DNA of 64,000 nt from Coffea arabica (GCF_036785885.1 NC_092317.1:1490501-1554500), one strand, 5' to 3'. Numbered from the stretch's first letter, positions 24,040-43,707 are shown. Notes: a model not told the origin generated them from the letters alone. Program-made: numbers and translations.

Positions 24040-27000
24040 CTACCTGAGAAAAAGAATGCAGGTATTGCAATTCAAGCAGGTATATGTGAAATAGGACAAA
24101 AGATTTTGTAACAACCACCAAGGATAAATATAATAGAAGCTGAAATCACATGCAAGAAAGGTTAAAGCTGAAATCACATGCAAGACAAGATTATGTACCA
24201 AGTAAAGCTTTCCATACAATAACAGGAGAGAGCAGTTATCACATTGAGCAAAAAAGGAGTAGTCATATGACTCAAAAGATGCCAAAGTACTATTCAGGCA
24301 AACATAGTCCTGGGAGACCATTGCTAGTGGCTTGCTTAACCTTCTTCAAAAAGCATTCACAGCATGAGAAGAGATGTATTCTTACAGAACTAGTATAAGA
24401 TTCACTGTCTACCATTGCCACCAACAGGCAATAGCTATAGACTATAAGAATCAACACAGTTCCTTTTTTTTTTTTCTTGCTCGTTGAGGAAAAGTTGCAA
24501 AGACAAATTGTCAAGTAATGTTCTGCTGTAAATTAAGATGGGTAAATTACTCAAAACCTGAAAACAACAGTCTTGGACAATTCTTAGACATATCCAATGA
24601 ATGACTAGAGACTTCAGTAAGAGTGAAAGAACCACATGTTCTGACCTTCCTCTGTTTGAATGTGATGATATATTGTGCCTAATTTAGAGAACCTGCTCTA
24701 GTAAACTCCTGTAGATGAGGCATTAATGCCTCTTGCTGCAGCCTAGCAAGTTCCTTTTACATCTCATCACTGAAAATCCAAACAACCTAGCCAGCTCGTA
24801 TTATTTTACCAGAGAAACAAAAAACAAGACAACCCCTTCACTCACAAAGCAAGATGATCATGGAATTCCCAAATGAAAACTATTACCCCTTTGCCATATT
24901 TTTTCTCCTCCGACTTCCCAACCACATATGCTTAAAAGTAAGCACCACTGCAATTGACTGATGCACTTGCAATGCGTGAGACACAAAAGTAGTATGGCCT
25001 AGCAATGTATTAATAGGCCAGAAGCACTATAAATATGCCCAACAACTTGGATTTGGACTTGAAAGTCTTAAAATGGTTATACTTGGGTAATTTCGTTTTA
25101 ACAAGTTAAGCAATGTAGTACTCATGATTGCCGCACCTTTGCTCGCATCAATATATGCGCAGGGCAACAACCTCTATAGTCCATAAAGCTAGATCAACAT
25201 AACAAAATCTTGCGATCCTTAAACTAAGAAACAAAGATTCAAACTTCGATACCAATTGCTTGCAATAAAACAGTATTTTCTGCCTTTTAATCCTTCCCAG
25301 AGCCAGAGCTCAAGATTAACACTTTTCAGCTTCAATCAACTTTTACATCATATCCCATTACTCAGCTCTAATGTGGTACCAGTATAATCTAACAGAAGTT
25401 GGCAACTCAAAAAAAAAAAAAGAAAAAGAAAAAAAAACACACACACACACACACATAAATGCACTGGGTAATTACGCAGTAAAATCAGTGTTGCTTGGCA
25501 TTTCAGATGAGCTGTTAAATCTCATCTTATTTTAGCTGTATTCTCAAAGTTATTTTCAAGTACACAGCATCTATTTCCTGAATAAATGTTATACATAAAG
25601 AACACCATATGGAAACCCAAAAAAGGAGAGCTTCAAAGTTTCTATCAAGTTTACATAAAAATTGAATCTTCAACGTTATAATCGAACCTGAAATATCTGA
25701 AACTGGAGGGCCTCCACTAATTCTTCCGACGCTATGTAGATGAAAGAGAGGGAGAAGCTTTCACTGCTTTCCCTTTGGCCACCGTTTGGCCTTTGCCCTT
25801 CTCTCTCGGAAATGGAGTGGAGGTGAGCAAATGTCAGAGGGGACTCGCAGACGTCGGCGTTTAGTGACTCTTTTGGATTATATTCCAGTGCCCAAGATTT
25901 TATACATCATCGCCCTTTGCCCCTCGGAAGTTTCTCAAATTCCGGTCAACTTCGATTCTTGACTTGGAAAATGCATTTTTGCCTTTTGGTTTTAATGAGG
26001 TAAAATAAAACCAAGTTAGACAAAGCTCAATTTTATATGGCGTTTCTTATCTTTTTGGATAAAGAAAATAGTAATGCATTCTACTTAGTTTGGAGCAAAC
26101 TAGACAGACTTGAATATGTAAATTAGTCGAATTACATGTGTTTCTTGTCTTTAATATTAATATTTGTAGTTAAAAGTTGAATTGTAAATTTTAGTAGGAG
26201 AAAATTATGTTGCCTGTGATAAATGATTAAGCCACCTATTAGAAGAGGATTAAACAAAACTATGAAAAATAGCCGACTCCCACGAATAAATCATAAATAT
26301 GGAAACATGATAATTACCAACAAGAAGACCAGTACTTTTATACAATAGGAGACAGAAGTTAGTTTTGGAAGAAGAAATCAAAATTAAGAGATGACTTTGC
26401 ATAATGCACCTTTTAATAGTTGTTGTTCTTGCACCTAATTATTATTAGCCAGGCTCTGGACTGTGAGACATCCTTTTGTTCTACTACTGTTATAAGTATT
26501 ATTTTAACTCATCCAAAAGTCCTCGAGAATCGATTTGTAAAGATAGTATCACAAAATCCTTTTTAATAGTTCTGCACAAGGAATAGAAATTTTCTTCAAC
26601 AAGGTTGTTGATTAGTACTTAAAGCGATTAATATCATACCCTATACATACATATACATATTCAAGTTAGCACTATATATATATATATATCTTTTTTTATC
26701 AATTGTCATCCCTACTCCTATTCCAATCAGGGGAGGCTCAACTGAGCCTACGGGAGACCGATAAGGACAGAACCACCACCGGACCAGACTGGTGCACATC
26801 TGAATTTGAAGAAGAGCCATGAGAGTGGCAAAACCTTAAGGGCTTGGTGGTGGCCACCAGCCCAAGAGCCGGTGGTTATATATCTTCTTGTTTCCCTCTT
26901 GGATGGAAATGTTTGACATGCCAATTGACCAACTTGGCAAAACTTTCCCGACTATTATTGATCATTAATCTCACACACATACACACACACACATGCATGC

Positions 27001-27219
27001 ATGTCAGTCATTCAATGGAATGGTTGTTTCCTGATATTCCTCACAAACTTGTCAACCAACCCTTAAATCTCTCACCATTTTTACCATTTCATCTTGTGTT
27101 TCTTCCAAACGAGAAAAGAAGGGAGAAGCACCCAAAAGAAAGCCAAGATCAAGAAAGCTTTCGTTTCCATCCCCGCCGGAGACGCAGCCGAAATCTCACA
27201 CTCCTAAAAAGGAGAAAAC
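24040..27219. other. Leader intron of the small gene and LBD upstream region
   Basis: From 24040 to about 25687 lies the inferred 5' leader intron of the minus-strand small gene. From about 25830 to 27219 is the shared upstream region between that gene (-) and the LOB-domain gene (+). It contains an (AC)n run near 25437-25456 and an (AT)n run near 26669-26690. No additional coding exon is convincing. Confidence 0.5.
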
Positions 27220-28761
27220 ATGCATAACACCAACGTCCCCATTGCAAGGGTTAACACCACCCAGGCTTGCGCTGCTTGTAAGTACCAACGCAGGAAGTGC
27301 GCTCCTGACTGCATTCTGGCCCCTTATTTTCCTCATGATCGCCAAAGACAATTCCTCAATGCCCATAAATTATTTGGAGTTAGCAACATCACCAAGATAA
27401 TACGTATACTCGATCAACCTGAGAAAGACGCTGCCATGCGAACCATCATATTCCAATCCGATGTGCGTGCAAGTGATCCCGTTGGTGGGTGTTATCGGAT
27501 CATACGCCAGCTACAGCGCCAAATCGAATACACAAAGCTCGAGCTCGACTTCGTTCTTCATCAGCTCGCCCTGTGTCGAGCCCAAGCTCAAGCTCAAGCT
27601 CAAGTTCAGGCTCATCAACACCAACGCCAGCAGCAAATGTTAGTGCCGGCCGAGGATGCTACGGATTCCACTAGCCAATATTGTGACATGTTTGGCGCCG
27701 ATCCTTTGGGTTCGTACGAGCAGTTACACATAAATTATCATCATCTACAACCTCAACCTCCTCTCGACCAATACATTATCCAAAATGACAACAATGTCGC
27801 CTTGCAAGAAGTCGCTACGAATTCTTGGGGTATGCAGGGATCTTCATCGTCATCAATGATGCCCGTCACAACCAAGCAACATTCTGCTAATGACTGCAAC
27901 GATTTCAAGCCACTGTTTGATGGCATATCGGATGATCCACACGACTTCAGATTTGAATCTGAAGAACCGATTGATCATCGCAGGTTTGTACTCAAAAAAC
28001 TTGTGGATATGTTTATATATCGATGCTACAAAATCAGTACTAATATTTATAAGAAACTACTATGCGTGTGTGTATATGACCGACCATTAAATTGGATGCA
28101 AGTGAATGTACGCGTGTGTGTGTACATGTTTCACCAGCTTAGAAATGGCAGAGTGTATCCAGAAGATCGAAATATCCGTTATTAGATTAGGTAGGAAATG
28201 ATCACCAAATATGGACATCACAACCGGACATTATAACCAACAAGTATCCAAGATTCCAAACCCAAATTTCTTGACAGAGACCTCAGCAAAAACCAAGCTA
28301 AGCGCAATGAAAAGCCCCAATCTCCAGTATGTTACATGTAGCTGTATAGTAGAATTTTTCCAATGGCCAAAATAACAAGAAAGATAAGATGATTAGGCAG
28401 TCTGTTTGCTGATAAACAAAAGGGGATTAGGCCACCTAGCATATGTATTAGAGAAGAACAATGTGGGGCAAAATGTATAGAACAAGAAAATATGCCTCTT
28501 TATTTTTGGAAAATTTTCATCTCATTAATCATGTATGCCTCTTTTTTTTTTTTTTTTTTTTGCCTCTTTATTCCTTCTTCTACCTTTCTTGGTTAATTGA
28601 TAAATCCCTTTTTTTTTTTTTTTGATAGCGATGAGCAAGCAATGTTAAAAGGTGACCAAGCGGCTCTAAAGGAAGATGAAAGTTCATTCCATTGTGTTAG
28701 AGATCACCATGATCTCAAAGGTGCTCACTCATTGTTTACCCTCACCAAATGTAATACTTGA
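27220..28761 (+). CDS. LOB-domain (LBD) transcription factor
   Basis: Two exons, 27220-27983 and 28629-28761, give 298 residues. LBD proteins are plant-specific nuclear regulators of lateral organ and boundary development. The zinc-binding C-block CAACKYQRRKCAPDC (C-x2-C-x6-C-x3-C, about residues 17-31) is followed by the GAS block (FLNAHKLFGVSNITKII...) and a leucine-zipper-like coiled coil (IIRQLQRQIEYTKLELDF...), so this is a class I member. A glutamine/alanine repeat follows the zipper. The first exon stays open past its donor, but the better model splices AG|C at 27983 to 28629, where a long T tract and GATAG precede DEQAMLKGDQAALKEDES, ending HDLKGAHSLFTLTKCNT. That tail resembles the ends of LBD22-type proteins. 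The exact orthologue is uncertain. Confidence 0.9.
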
Positions 28762-29466
28762 AATTGCTGTCTGCAAACTTTTGCGGAAGAGTTTCAAGTT
28801 CGTAAATAGTCTACCATAGAATGTGGCATAGCCTATCGCTGTTTGGTGAATACCATTAAGAAATTTGTTGTAGCCCTCAGATATAAAGTTTACACACTAA
28901 AGAGGAAATAAGATTTCCATTTTTTCGTTCCTTGGAGAAAATTTAGCGAATATTTTCATTGCATAGTATATCAAAACGATCAAAGTCTTTTGTGGTATGG
29001 GAAACACTAAAGAATTATTCTCCACCCCAGGCCAGATAGGCAAATATAGTTGCATTTATTTAGAAAGCAATTTCCTCTCTTGCACGTGAGACAATCTTTT
29101 GCAAACCACACCCCCCCCCCCCTCTTTTACTTTCCAAATGTTTAGCTAATGACATCTTGATAGAGTTCTGTCTTCGTATATTGAATTCTGTAGTGACTAT
29201 GCCACATCATTATCAGGAAACAACCATCAGCGACTCCTCCTTTCTCCCCTAACATCTTGAAATTATAAATTAATTAACTCTTTCCATGCCCAATCTGATA
29301 AAGGGAGCTCCTGTTTTCTTCCATTAAAGAAGGGCTGAAGAGAAGCATTTTGCATGCAGCATAACTGCAGCTCAACAACAGACAAGTTTCCAGCCTCCCA
29401 GACCAGTTTCCAGTATTTTGCACTGGCATTTGATTTGCACGACCAAAAACACCGAGTTTTGCTCAA
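28762..29466. other. Convergent 3' flanks of LBD and HSP60 genes
   Basis: About 700 bp between the LBD stop codon (+) and the HSP60 stop codon (-). It holds the two 3' untranslated regions and a C run near 29109-29121. No gene is seen. Confidence 0.5.
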
Positions 29467-35573
<6,107 letters not shown>

Positions 35574-36111
35574 ACTATTATGATTCGCGAGAGAATAGAG
35601 AAAGATCCAAAGAGAGAGTGTTGGAAGGAAGGAGGGTTTAAGCGGGGGCCTAAAACCTCTCGTCGTCTAGCTTGGCTGGCTATAGCCTAAAATCAATCCC
35701 CGTTCATTTTTCTTGTCTCTGCTTATATTTTATTTATATTTATTCATTTCTTTATTATTGGTGCAGTTATTCTGGGGTGTGTTTTCACTCTTCACCAGCT
35801 TGGCTATTCTAGATTGGGCCTGAACCTAGAAGATCTTCACAATTGGATTTACTACTAAAATCGACAAACCCAAGGCCCATGAGAGGAGAGGTGGGGTATC
35901 AATCTTACGTGTCGGCGAAAAGCAAAGTTTTTGCATGGCTGGCAACCTCTAATTGGCTGATGACACTTACATTTCCGTTGGTCGACGTGGAAGTATGGAA
36001 CTCCCGTTCCAGTTGAATTTTCCTTTGTAAACCTAAACCGGCCCAGAAATGAATACGCAGACAACAATTGCACAGCCAACTGCTGAGAAGAAGAAGAGAA
36101 GAAGCTCCGAA
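35574..36111. promoter_or_regulatory. Short divergent promoter region, HSP60 / canopy gene
   Basis: Only 538 bp separate the two start codons. Three TGGGCC motifs are present: one direct at 35815-35820 and two reversed at 35874-35879 and 36040-36045. TGGGCY 'site II' elements are known from promoters of plant housekeeping, mitochondrial and ribosomal-protein genes. I see no TATA box and no good heat-shock element. Sharing of the promoter is inferred from the spacing. Confidence 0.55.
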
Positions 36112-38845
36112 ATGGCGGAGGACTCGTCGTCGCGGCTGGTTTTTGCCATTGCCTTACTGTCACTGTTTTCTGCCGGCCTTTCTATTGACGACAAATGTGC
36201 TGCTTGCACCGCCATTGCCGTCAGTGATCAATCTTCTTTTCTTTTCTTTTCTTTTCAAAAATTTGTTCTCCTTTATTGCTTCTATACAATATATTTCGCC
36301 AGTTTGTTCTTCAATTAATTTACGTTTTTGGATGCAAAATGGCTGGCGTTACAGTTCAGTCTCGTTGGTTCAACTGTTTTGATTTATTTTGCAGGAGGAG
36401 CTAGAGCGTGGTCTCATGAATGTAAGCTATTTTTATTTCCTAAAATTTACCTTTCTCTGGTGTTTAATAATTGTTTGTCTCGTTTAAGTGTAAATCTGGA
36501 CTTGGATTTGTCAAAATCTCATATAAGCATCGATATTTCTTTAATTTGGGATGAAAAGAAACGGTAGTATTGTCATAATCTCGGTTCAATATGGACTTGG
36601 TTTTGGGTTTATGTTACATTCAGATTTTGGTCCTCGATCATTGTAGCTGTCTATTACTTGAAAGATTTTTCATAGTAGCTGTGATAGCTGAAGAATAGAG
36701 AATAGCAAAAGGAAATAAATCACAGGCAGCCGAACTGTTTAGGAATCCCACCTATATTTCTTAGCATGTAACCTCAAGTCTGGTTGCCAATCCCCATGTG
36801 TAATAGCAAGAAAACTTCAAAGCCTTTTAGATTCAAGGCTTATTTGTCGGTTGGCTAGTTTATGGACTCGTCCGATGAAACTGGCAAGTTTAGGATGGAA
36901 TGAGAGAGACCCTTCTAATCATCTCCTTTGACTACACATTTGAAATCATATTCTGTGAAATTTTCTCTGAGGATTGATGGCATGCACCCCACAGGAAAGA
37001 CCAAGAAATCATCTGGATATGAGACACCGGTTGGATGCTAAAGGTCAGCGCCAAGGAAAGGTAATAGATTACAGGTATAGATCTTAACAGATTCTATCCT
37101 CATTCTGGTTGGAATTGTTGGTTGTGTTGTGTTGCATATTTTGTGCTTGTAATGTTTAAGGCCTTATAAAAGTTGAGCAGAGAATAGGTGATTACACTCA
37201 AAATGGGTTATGGTCACGATTAAGGTCTGCTCTCAGATTGAGTTGCCATAACACAATTTCGGTTTCAACTTGGAGAAACTATCATGGCACAATTTTAAAG
37301 TCTTTGGGTTCCACGATAAATTCAAATACTGTGTATGACATGTAAACTTGCTTCCTACCTTTTGTAATAGACAAACCCACTCCACGCACACTTGTACATA
37401 GTCTTCGCAACAACTTAAAAGAAAATCACTTTCTTTTTTCTTCCGGTAATCAAAGGAAGCATTTAGTCATCGCATTGTCTAATCTCTTACTGTTCAAGAT
37501 AACTTCTGATCTGGTGGACACTAAGTTGGCTGAATCCAGTTACCTGAACTCCAAATTTTCAATCAGAATCATCCTTGTGTGTGCTTGTGTATATGAAAGG
37601 CTGATAATTGCATGTCTACAATCTTTCAAACAGGGTAAGTGAATTGAGAGTGGTCGATCTTTTGGATGGGCTTTGTGAAAAGATGCAAGACTATACCCTT
37701 GAGAAGGTAGCATTTTCTAACTGACATCTTTGTTTGTGATCTCCACCTACAATTTAGTATTGCTTGTGTGTGTTTTACAACAAAGTTTGCTGTATTAGCA
37801 AAAAATTCCTTACGAATGATGTGAACAACTTGATAGTTTAGTCACACTTCCTGTGAGAATTTGCATCAATTATGATGATAATGCTTGTGCTTCAATTGGC
37901 AGGTAGACTCTAGCACACAAGTATGGATGAAAGTGGATAACTGGGACATCCTTAAAACCAGTAAGTATTTGATAATCACATGACTCTTTAGAGTACTTGA
38001 GCATATATCAGTCAATAACCATCATGCCTCTTAATAAAAAAATATCACTGTGGTTTAAGTTCATTTGACAAATCTGTTTCATTTACTAAAACGGCACAAG
38101 AAGGGATAACTGGACTACCTCTTGTTTAGCTTAATGACAAAGCGGGTTTGAAGTCCTGTGAGTTAAAAGAGTGTCTCTAACGCACTGGTAACACATGTTT
38201 GAGGTTTGGTTAAGATCTTACTACTTTCTGGTTTTGTGCAGATAAACAGGAAGCTCGAGCCTATTCAAAAGCTATATCCTCTTTCTGTGGAAGGTGAGAC
38301 ATGGAACAAGATGTAACTTCCTAAAAGGTCCTTTTCTTTTTCTTTCTATAATTTTATGTTGCACCACAGCTATTGCCTTGTAGTGTGCATTTTGCCCATC
38401 TTTGTTATGCGTAGACTTTGGTCATTCTGAAGCTTTTAACTGTGTGACTAGGTTACTTGAGGAAACTGAAGATGAGGTGAGCCACTTCTCCTTCCCTTGT
38501 CTATTTTAGTTTTGTTTGTGTGATGTCAATACTGATAGTGCCTGGAAAATAAAATTTATGACTGACCGACGTGAACGAATTGCTGTCAATTCTCAAATCA
38601 GTTGTCAGAATTGATAAAGAAAGGATCTGTTAAAGCTGGAAGTGTGAGCAAGGTTTTGTGTGAGGACCTTGGAAGATATTGCGATCAACCTAGGTAGTTT
38701 CAAGCCCTTACCATAATAGTTTTTCCAAGAGGGTGTAGTGTATTCCTTTTTTTGGGGGGGGAGAATGTACCAGTGTTGTGTATTAATTTAACAGTTTTTT
38801 AATTCTTGCAGTGACGATGATGGCAAAGTTATGGATGAGCTTTAA
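36112..38845 (+). CDS. Canopy/MSAP-type ER protein (DUF3456)
   Basis: Nine exons, 36112-36219, 36395-36421, 36995-37074, 37634-37706, 37903-37960, 38242-38293, 38452-38476, 38602-38693 and 38812-38845, give 182 residues. The N-terminus MAEDSSSRLVFAIALLSLFS is a signal peptide. The mature part has six cysteines (CAAC, GLCEKM, SSFCGR, VLCEDL, RYCDQ), the saposin-like pattern of canopy proteins (TLR4 regulator/MIR-interacting MSAP family; Arabidopsis At1g42480). Animal members assist folding and export of receptors in the ER; the plant role is little known. The protein ends KVMDEL, close to but not matching the usual [KH]DEL retention pattern. An in-frame ATG at 36049 would add 21 charged residues in front of the signal peptide, so I chose 36112. 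Confidence 0.9.
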
Positions 38846-40776
38846 GGGAATTGCATTAATTTCTTGTGTCAGGCAAAGAGAGAGGCTGACCTAATAACTG
38901 AATTTGCCATGGTATTCCTCATTAACAGCGAAAGACAAGGAAGAAGAGTTACAGCATTTTCTCTAGTTACTCAAGCCCCTCTTTTTCCCCCACCTTCAAA
39001 CTGCCACCCTGCCGTCTTCCCCTCTAATCTTGCTGCCATGATGCAGAACTTTTGAAACTTTACACTTGTAATTGTCCTCCTACGACCGGTTATCAATTAT
39101 CTGTTTGAACATTTTGGAACTTTTAACTGGACTGGAGCTGAAATGTACTCTCGTATTTCATTGAGCTTTTAATGTTTGTTGAGAGTCTTTTTTGCCATGT
39201 TTATGAAGCAAGATGAAATCCTCGGTAACTCAATTTGAATTAGCTTGCTGAAGCACATTAATGTACTGAAGCCCTTTTGGTAAGTTATGGTCTAGGCTAC
39301 ATGATCAATGAGATCATCACAGCCCAGCAGGTATTCTGGAGGAACTCTAGTCAAAGAAAAGAAAATGGATACCCAGCCGACTCAGCCCTCTTCAGTCTTT
39401 CATGCACACCCAAACTTTTCGGAGGAAAGAAACAAGAAATGAATAAATGTGTTACTTTGAGCTAGATTTTACACGGAAACGTGATTAGGCTTTGTAACTC
39501 TGGGCAACTTGAACTACAAATCCTCTAATTTATACGCTATATTCGTCTGTAACATTTAGTATTCAAAAATGTAGACACGAATACAATAAACACGGAAATG
39601 GTTTCGACATATGTATTCGGATAAATGTTAAATCAATCGAGAAGATACTTTAGGTGTAAAAAGTTAAATCTCAATGCACCAGTACATACTACATACATAT
39701 GTAGGCCTTATTTTCAATTTTGACATTTATCCTTCTTGCTTTGCCTCTCCCAGGTTTGATGTCAAAGGCACTTAATATATCACCATTTATATCTACATGC
39801 AGCCTTCTTATTTACCTCTTCCAAGTTTCTTAACAAAAGAGATTTTTTTTTTTTTTTTTTCAAAAACAAAAGAAAGAAAAATTTTACTCTTTTTTTTTTT
39901 TGGCCAAACAGATTATGAACTGTTTAAACTCACTATTATTTTAATTTTTAAATCCCTTCGTTACTCCCTTTTTTTTTTTTAAGTGTTAGGACTAAAATAG
40001 TTCGTTTTAGATGTTGGAGACTATATTGTGATTCTATAAAAATATGAGGGACTATTCTAGCAATTCAACCAACGGAGGCATTACGTTAGACGGATTTAGA
40101 CGCCGTTAACCGAACAGCTGTAATTCTTAACGCCATTCATGCAAAATTCGACGCACAAAGCCATTCCCCAATTCCTTCCCGGCAGACCTAATTTACGTGA
40201 ATCCATCCCCGTCCTTCTCTAATAAACCCAATTCCCGGACTTTTTTTCTTTTTTTGGGAAAAATATACTCGTATTCATAAAAAGCTGCAGTTTCAGTTCA
40301 GTTGGGCCCTCACCGGCGGTGGTCCTTTAGGTAATTCCTCTTTGATAAGCACGCTTGACTATTCTTCTTAGTTCTGATAATTTCTCGCTAGAAAGATTTT
40401 TCCCTTCACTTCTTTTTAGCTGAATTTTTTTAAACAGAAATGTAGATTTATGCTTAATTTACCTACGAGAACAGCTAATTGCATATTGTGTAGCATTTGA
40501 CACTTTTGGTTTGATTGGGAATATAAGTCTAACAGGTTGCTTGATTTGAGCTGTGATTGCATATGAATGGTTTTATAGGTGCAGCTTTAATGGGGACTAT
40601 GAAGATCGAACTCATTATTCATGCTGTTTTTTAAGATGGAGTTTCAGGTCAAATGAGTTAGGCTGTTACTTGGACGTCGTTCTGGATGGTTAACTCAATT
40701 TGTTCAAGTTAATATTTTGAAAGAAGAAACAAAAAAGAAAAAGGAGGGTTTAGCTATTTGGCCATTTTGATTTAGG
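38846..40776. other. Intergenic DNA and FRS 5' leader
   Basis: The first few hundred bases are probably the canopy 3' untranslated region. The rest is AT-rich with T runs (39841-39860, 39890-39900). Near 40320, CCTTTAG|GTAATT could be a donor of a leader intron for the FRS gene, but I cannot place the acceptor. No further gene is seen. Confidence 0.45.
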
Positions 40777-43707
40777 ATGGAGTCTAGTTCTGCTCCGGTA
40801 AACTCCAATTTTGAGCCTCGAGAAGATGTGGAGTTTGATTCTCATGAGGCAGCATATGAGTTATATAAAGAGTATGCCAAGTCTGTGGGGTTTGGTACGG
40901 CGAAATTGAGTAGTCGTCGTTCTAGGGCATCTAAGGAGTTCATTGATGCCAAGTTTTCGTGTATAAGATATGGAAATAAGCAACAGTCCGATGATGCTAT
41001 TAACCCAAGACCTTCCCCTAAGATAGGTTGTAAAGCAAGCATGCATGTGAAGAGGAGGCCGAATGGGAAGTGGTATATACATAGTTTTGTGAAGGAGCAT
41101 AATCATGACCTTTTGCCAGCTCAAGCTCATTTTTTTCGAAGTCATAGGAATGTTGATCCACTTAAGAACGATTCAAAAGTACGAAGAAGGAAGATTTTGG
41201 CTTCCATGACCAAACAATATGGTGTGTATCAGCCCTCTGGTCCAGTAGAGAATTTTATCCGGAATCAGCATGATAGAGGTCGGAGTTTGACTCTCGAAGA
41301 AGGAGATGGCCAGGGTTTGCTCGATTTTTTTATGCATATGCAGGAAGAAAATCCAAGGTTTTTCTATGCAGTAGATTTTAATGAAGAGCATCGACTGAGA
41401 AATGTGTTTTGGGTCGATGCTAAAGGTATAGATGATTATGCTTATTTTAGTGACGTCGTGTTGTTTGACACCACATATTTCTCAAACAAGTATAAGCTCC
41501 CTTTAGTTCTTTTTATTGGAGTGAACCATCATATCCAGCCCATATTGCTCGGTTGTGCATTGATTGCAGATGAAACTGTGTTTACATTCGCTTGGTTGAT
41601 GCAAACATGGTGCCTGGCAATGGGGGGCCATGGACCGCAAGTTCTACTGACTGATCAGAACCATTCAATGAAAGCAGCTGTTGCAGCTGTCTTTCCTGAT
41701 ACGCGTCACTATTTTAGCCTGTGGCAAGCATTGGATAAGATTCCCAGACAACCTCAATATCTTAACCTTTGGCATGAAACCTTTTTGGCAAAATTTAGGA
41801 AATGTATACACAAGTCATGGACTGAGGAGCAATTTGAAAAGAGGTGGTGGAAGTTGGTTGAAAGATTCAATCTTCGGGATGATCAGTGGATGCACTCACT
41901 CTATGAAAATCGCAGACTATGGGTGCCTACTTTCATGAGGGATTTCTCTTTTTCTGGTTTGTCTGTGGCTTCAAGATCTGAGAGCCCGAGCTCTTTCTTT
42001 GATAAATATGTACTTGCTGAAACTTCTTTGAAAGAATTTGTCAGACAATATCAGTTAGTCCTGGAAGACAGGTATGAAGAGGAAGCTAAAGCTAATTTTG
42101 ATGCTTGGCATGAAACACCCGAGTTGAAATCTCCTTCACCTTTTGAGAAACAAATGTCTCTTGTATATACTCATGAAATATTCAAGAAGTTTCAAGTGGA
42201 GGTGTTGGGAGCAGCTGCATGTCATCTCAAAAAAGAAAAAGAAGATGAGTCCAGTATAACATATGCTGTCAAAGATTTTGAAAATAATGAGGATTTTATG
42301 GTGGAGTGGAGTGAACAGAAATCAGAAATATATTGCTCGTGCCGCTCATTTCAATACAGAGGCTACCTATGTAGGCATGCCATTGTGGTTCTCCAAATGT
42401 CAGGTGTTTTTACCATCCCATCCAAATATATATTGCAGAGGTGGACAAATGCTGCCACAAGCAGGCATTCTATTAGCGAGAGATTGGATGAGGTACAGAA
42501 TAAGGTCCGTCGATACAATGACCTGTGTCGACGAGCCATAATATTGGGGGAAGAAGGGTCATTGTCTCAAGAGAGTTATAACATTGCAGTTGGTGCCATA
42601 AGAGAAGCTCAAAGACAATGTACAAGTGTGAGTAACTCTGCTGACAATAACTTGAGGACAGGCACCTCAACAGCACTAGCAATTCATGGTACTGAGGAAG
42701 CAAATCAAGGTGATATTGCAATGGATGTAGGGGAGGTGCGAGGTAATATGGTGACGCGGACGAATAAAAGCTCTAAGAGAGCACATTCTGGAAAAGAAAG
42801 AGAAAGTGAAGTCAGCAATTCTAATAGGAAAGGGAAGGTTAGTTATTCTCTATCTCCACTTTTAATTGGCTTTTCATGTTTGTCAAATTGTCTACTGTTT
42901 AATGAACTCCTGTCTGATATACTTTTTGTATACTGCAGGTGGCAATGGAGCCCGAAGCAGCAAATGTTGGGTCACATGGCGACTTTCACTCAGTGGTTTG
43001 TCATATATGCTCTCTAATCCTCTTATTTAACTAAAAAAATGTGGTTATGCTAGATTGTTAGGCTTGGAAAAGATGTTAGTTGTGATCATGTATGCGCATT
43101 GGGCAATCTATATGAAACATCTTAGACTTTTTGTTTTGATCTTCTATTCCTTTTGCAGAGAATTAAGACTATATTTTTTTCTCCCCCATAAAATATTTTG
43201 CTGACTGTAATATCTGGAAAATGTGGTGCAAATTTCAAGAGGAAAAAGAACTTATTAACTTGATTTATGTTCTATTAACTCGGTTATTAACTTATCACAT
43301 CTGGTGCGAGCAATTTTGGATTTATGCTCTATTGAATGGTGCATGAAACTTTCTTCTTTCTAGCACCTTGTTGGGTCTCTAAGCTGGCTTTGCTGAGTTG
43401 GTTTTGTGGTTATGCAAGCATTTTGTTCTAGGATTTGTAAAATTACATAAGATAATTCTCTTTGCGTGGAAAAATAAGTGAACAATGAACTAGTGGTAGG
43501 ATGCTTACACGATCAATCAACTTTGATTTTCAGCTTAAAATTGGATTCTGTATTGGAGGATGACTTATTAGTTTCCATGTTGAGCAGGATATGCCCAGTG
43601 GCTTGGAATATCCTGCCATGTATCCAAGATTTCTTACAACGCTGTTAAGAAGCGGTGACATGAGCAAGAGAAGTGTGGAAATGCTTGGCGAAATGTTGGA
43701 GGAATAA
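40777..43707 (+). CDS. FAR1-related sequence (FRS) transcription factor
   Basis: Three exons, 40777-42837, 42939-42995 and 43588-43707, give 745 residues. FHY3/FAR1/FRS proteins are plant transcription factors domesticated from a MULE transposase and act in light and developmental signalling. The FAR1 DNA-binding domain (about residues 20-112) has the zinc ligands in SCIRYG, GCKASM and EHNHD. The MULE transposase-like core (about 225-320) retains FDTTY and TDQ aspartates. The SWIM zinc finger is at about 515-540 (CSC...CRH). Exon 1 reads through its donor for 59 codons before a stop; splicing AAG|GTTAGT to the AG at 42938, then the third exon from 43588, adds a plausible tail ending LRSGDMSKRSVEMLGEMLEE. 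No terminal inverted repeats flank the gene, consistent with a fixed host gene. I cannot assign the exact FRS number. Confidence 0.92.

Noticed and set aside
35815-35842. Heat-shock element upstream of HSP60 (GAAGATCTTC)
   Set aside because: The GAA and TTC units are spaced by four bases instead of two and there is no third unit.
38812-38845. Canopy C-terminus as a canonical KDEL/HDEL signal
   Set aside because: The protein ends MDEL; methionine is not among the usually accepted residues at the first position, so retention is only possible, not shown.
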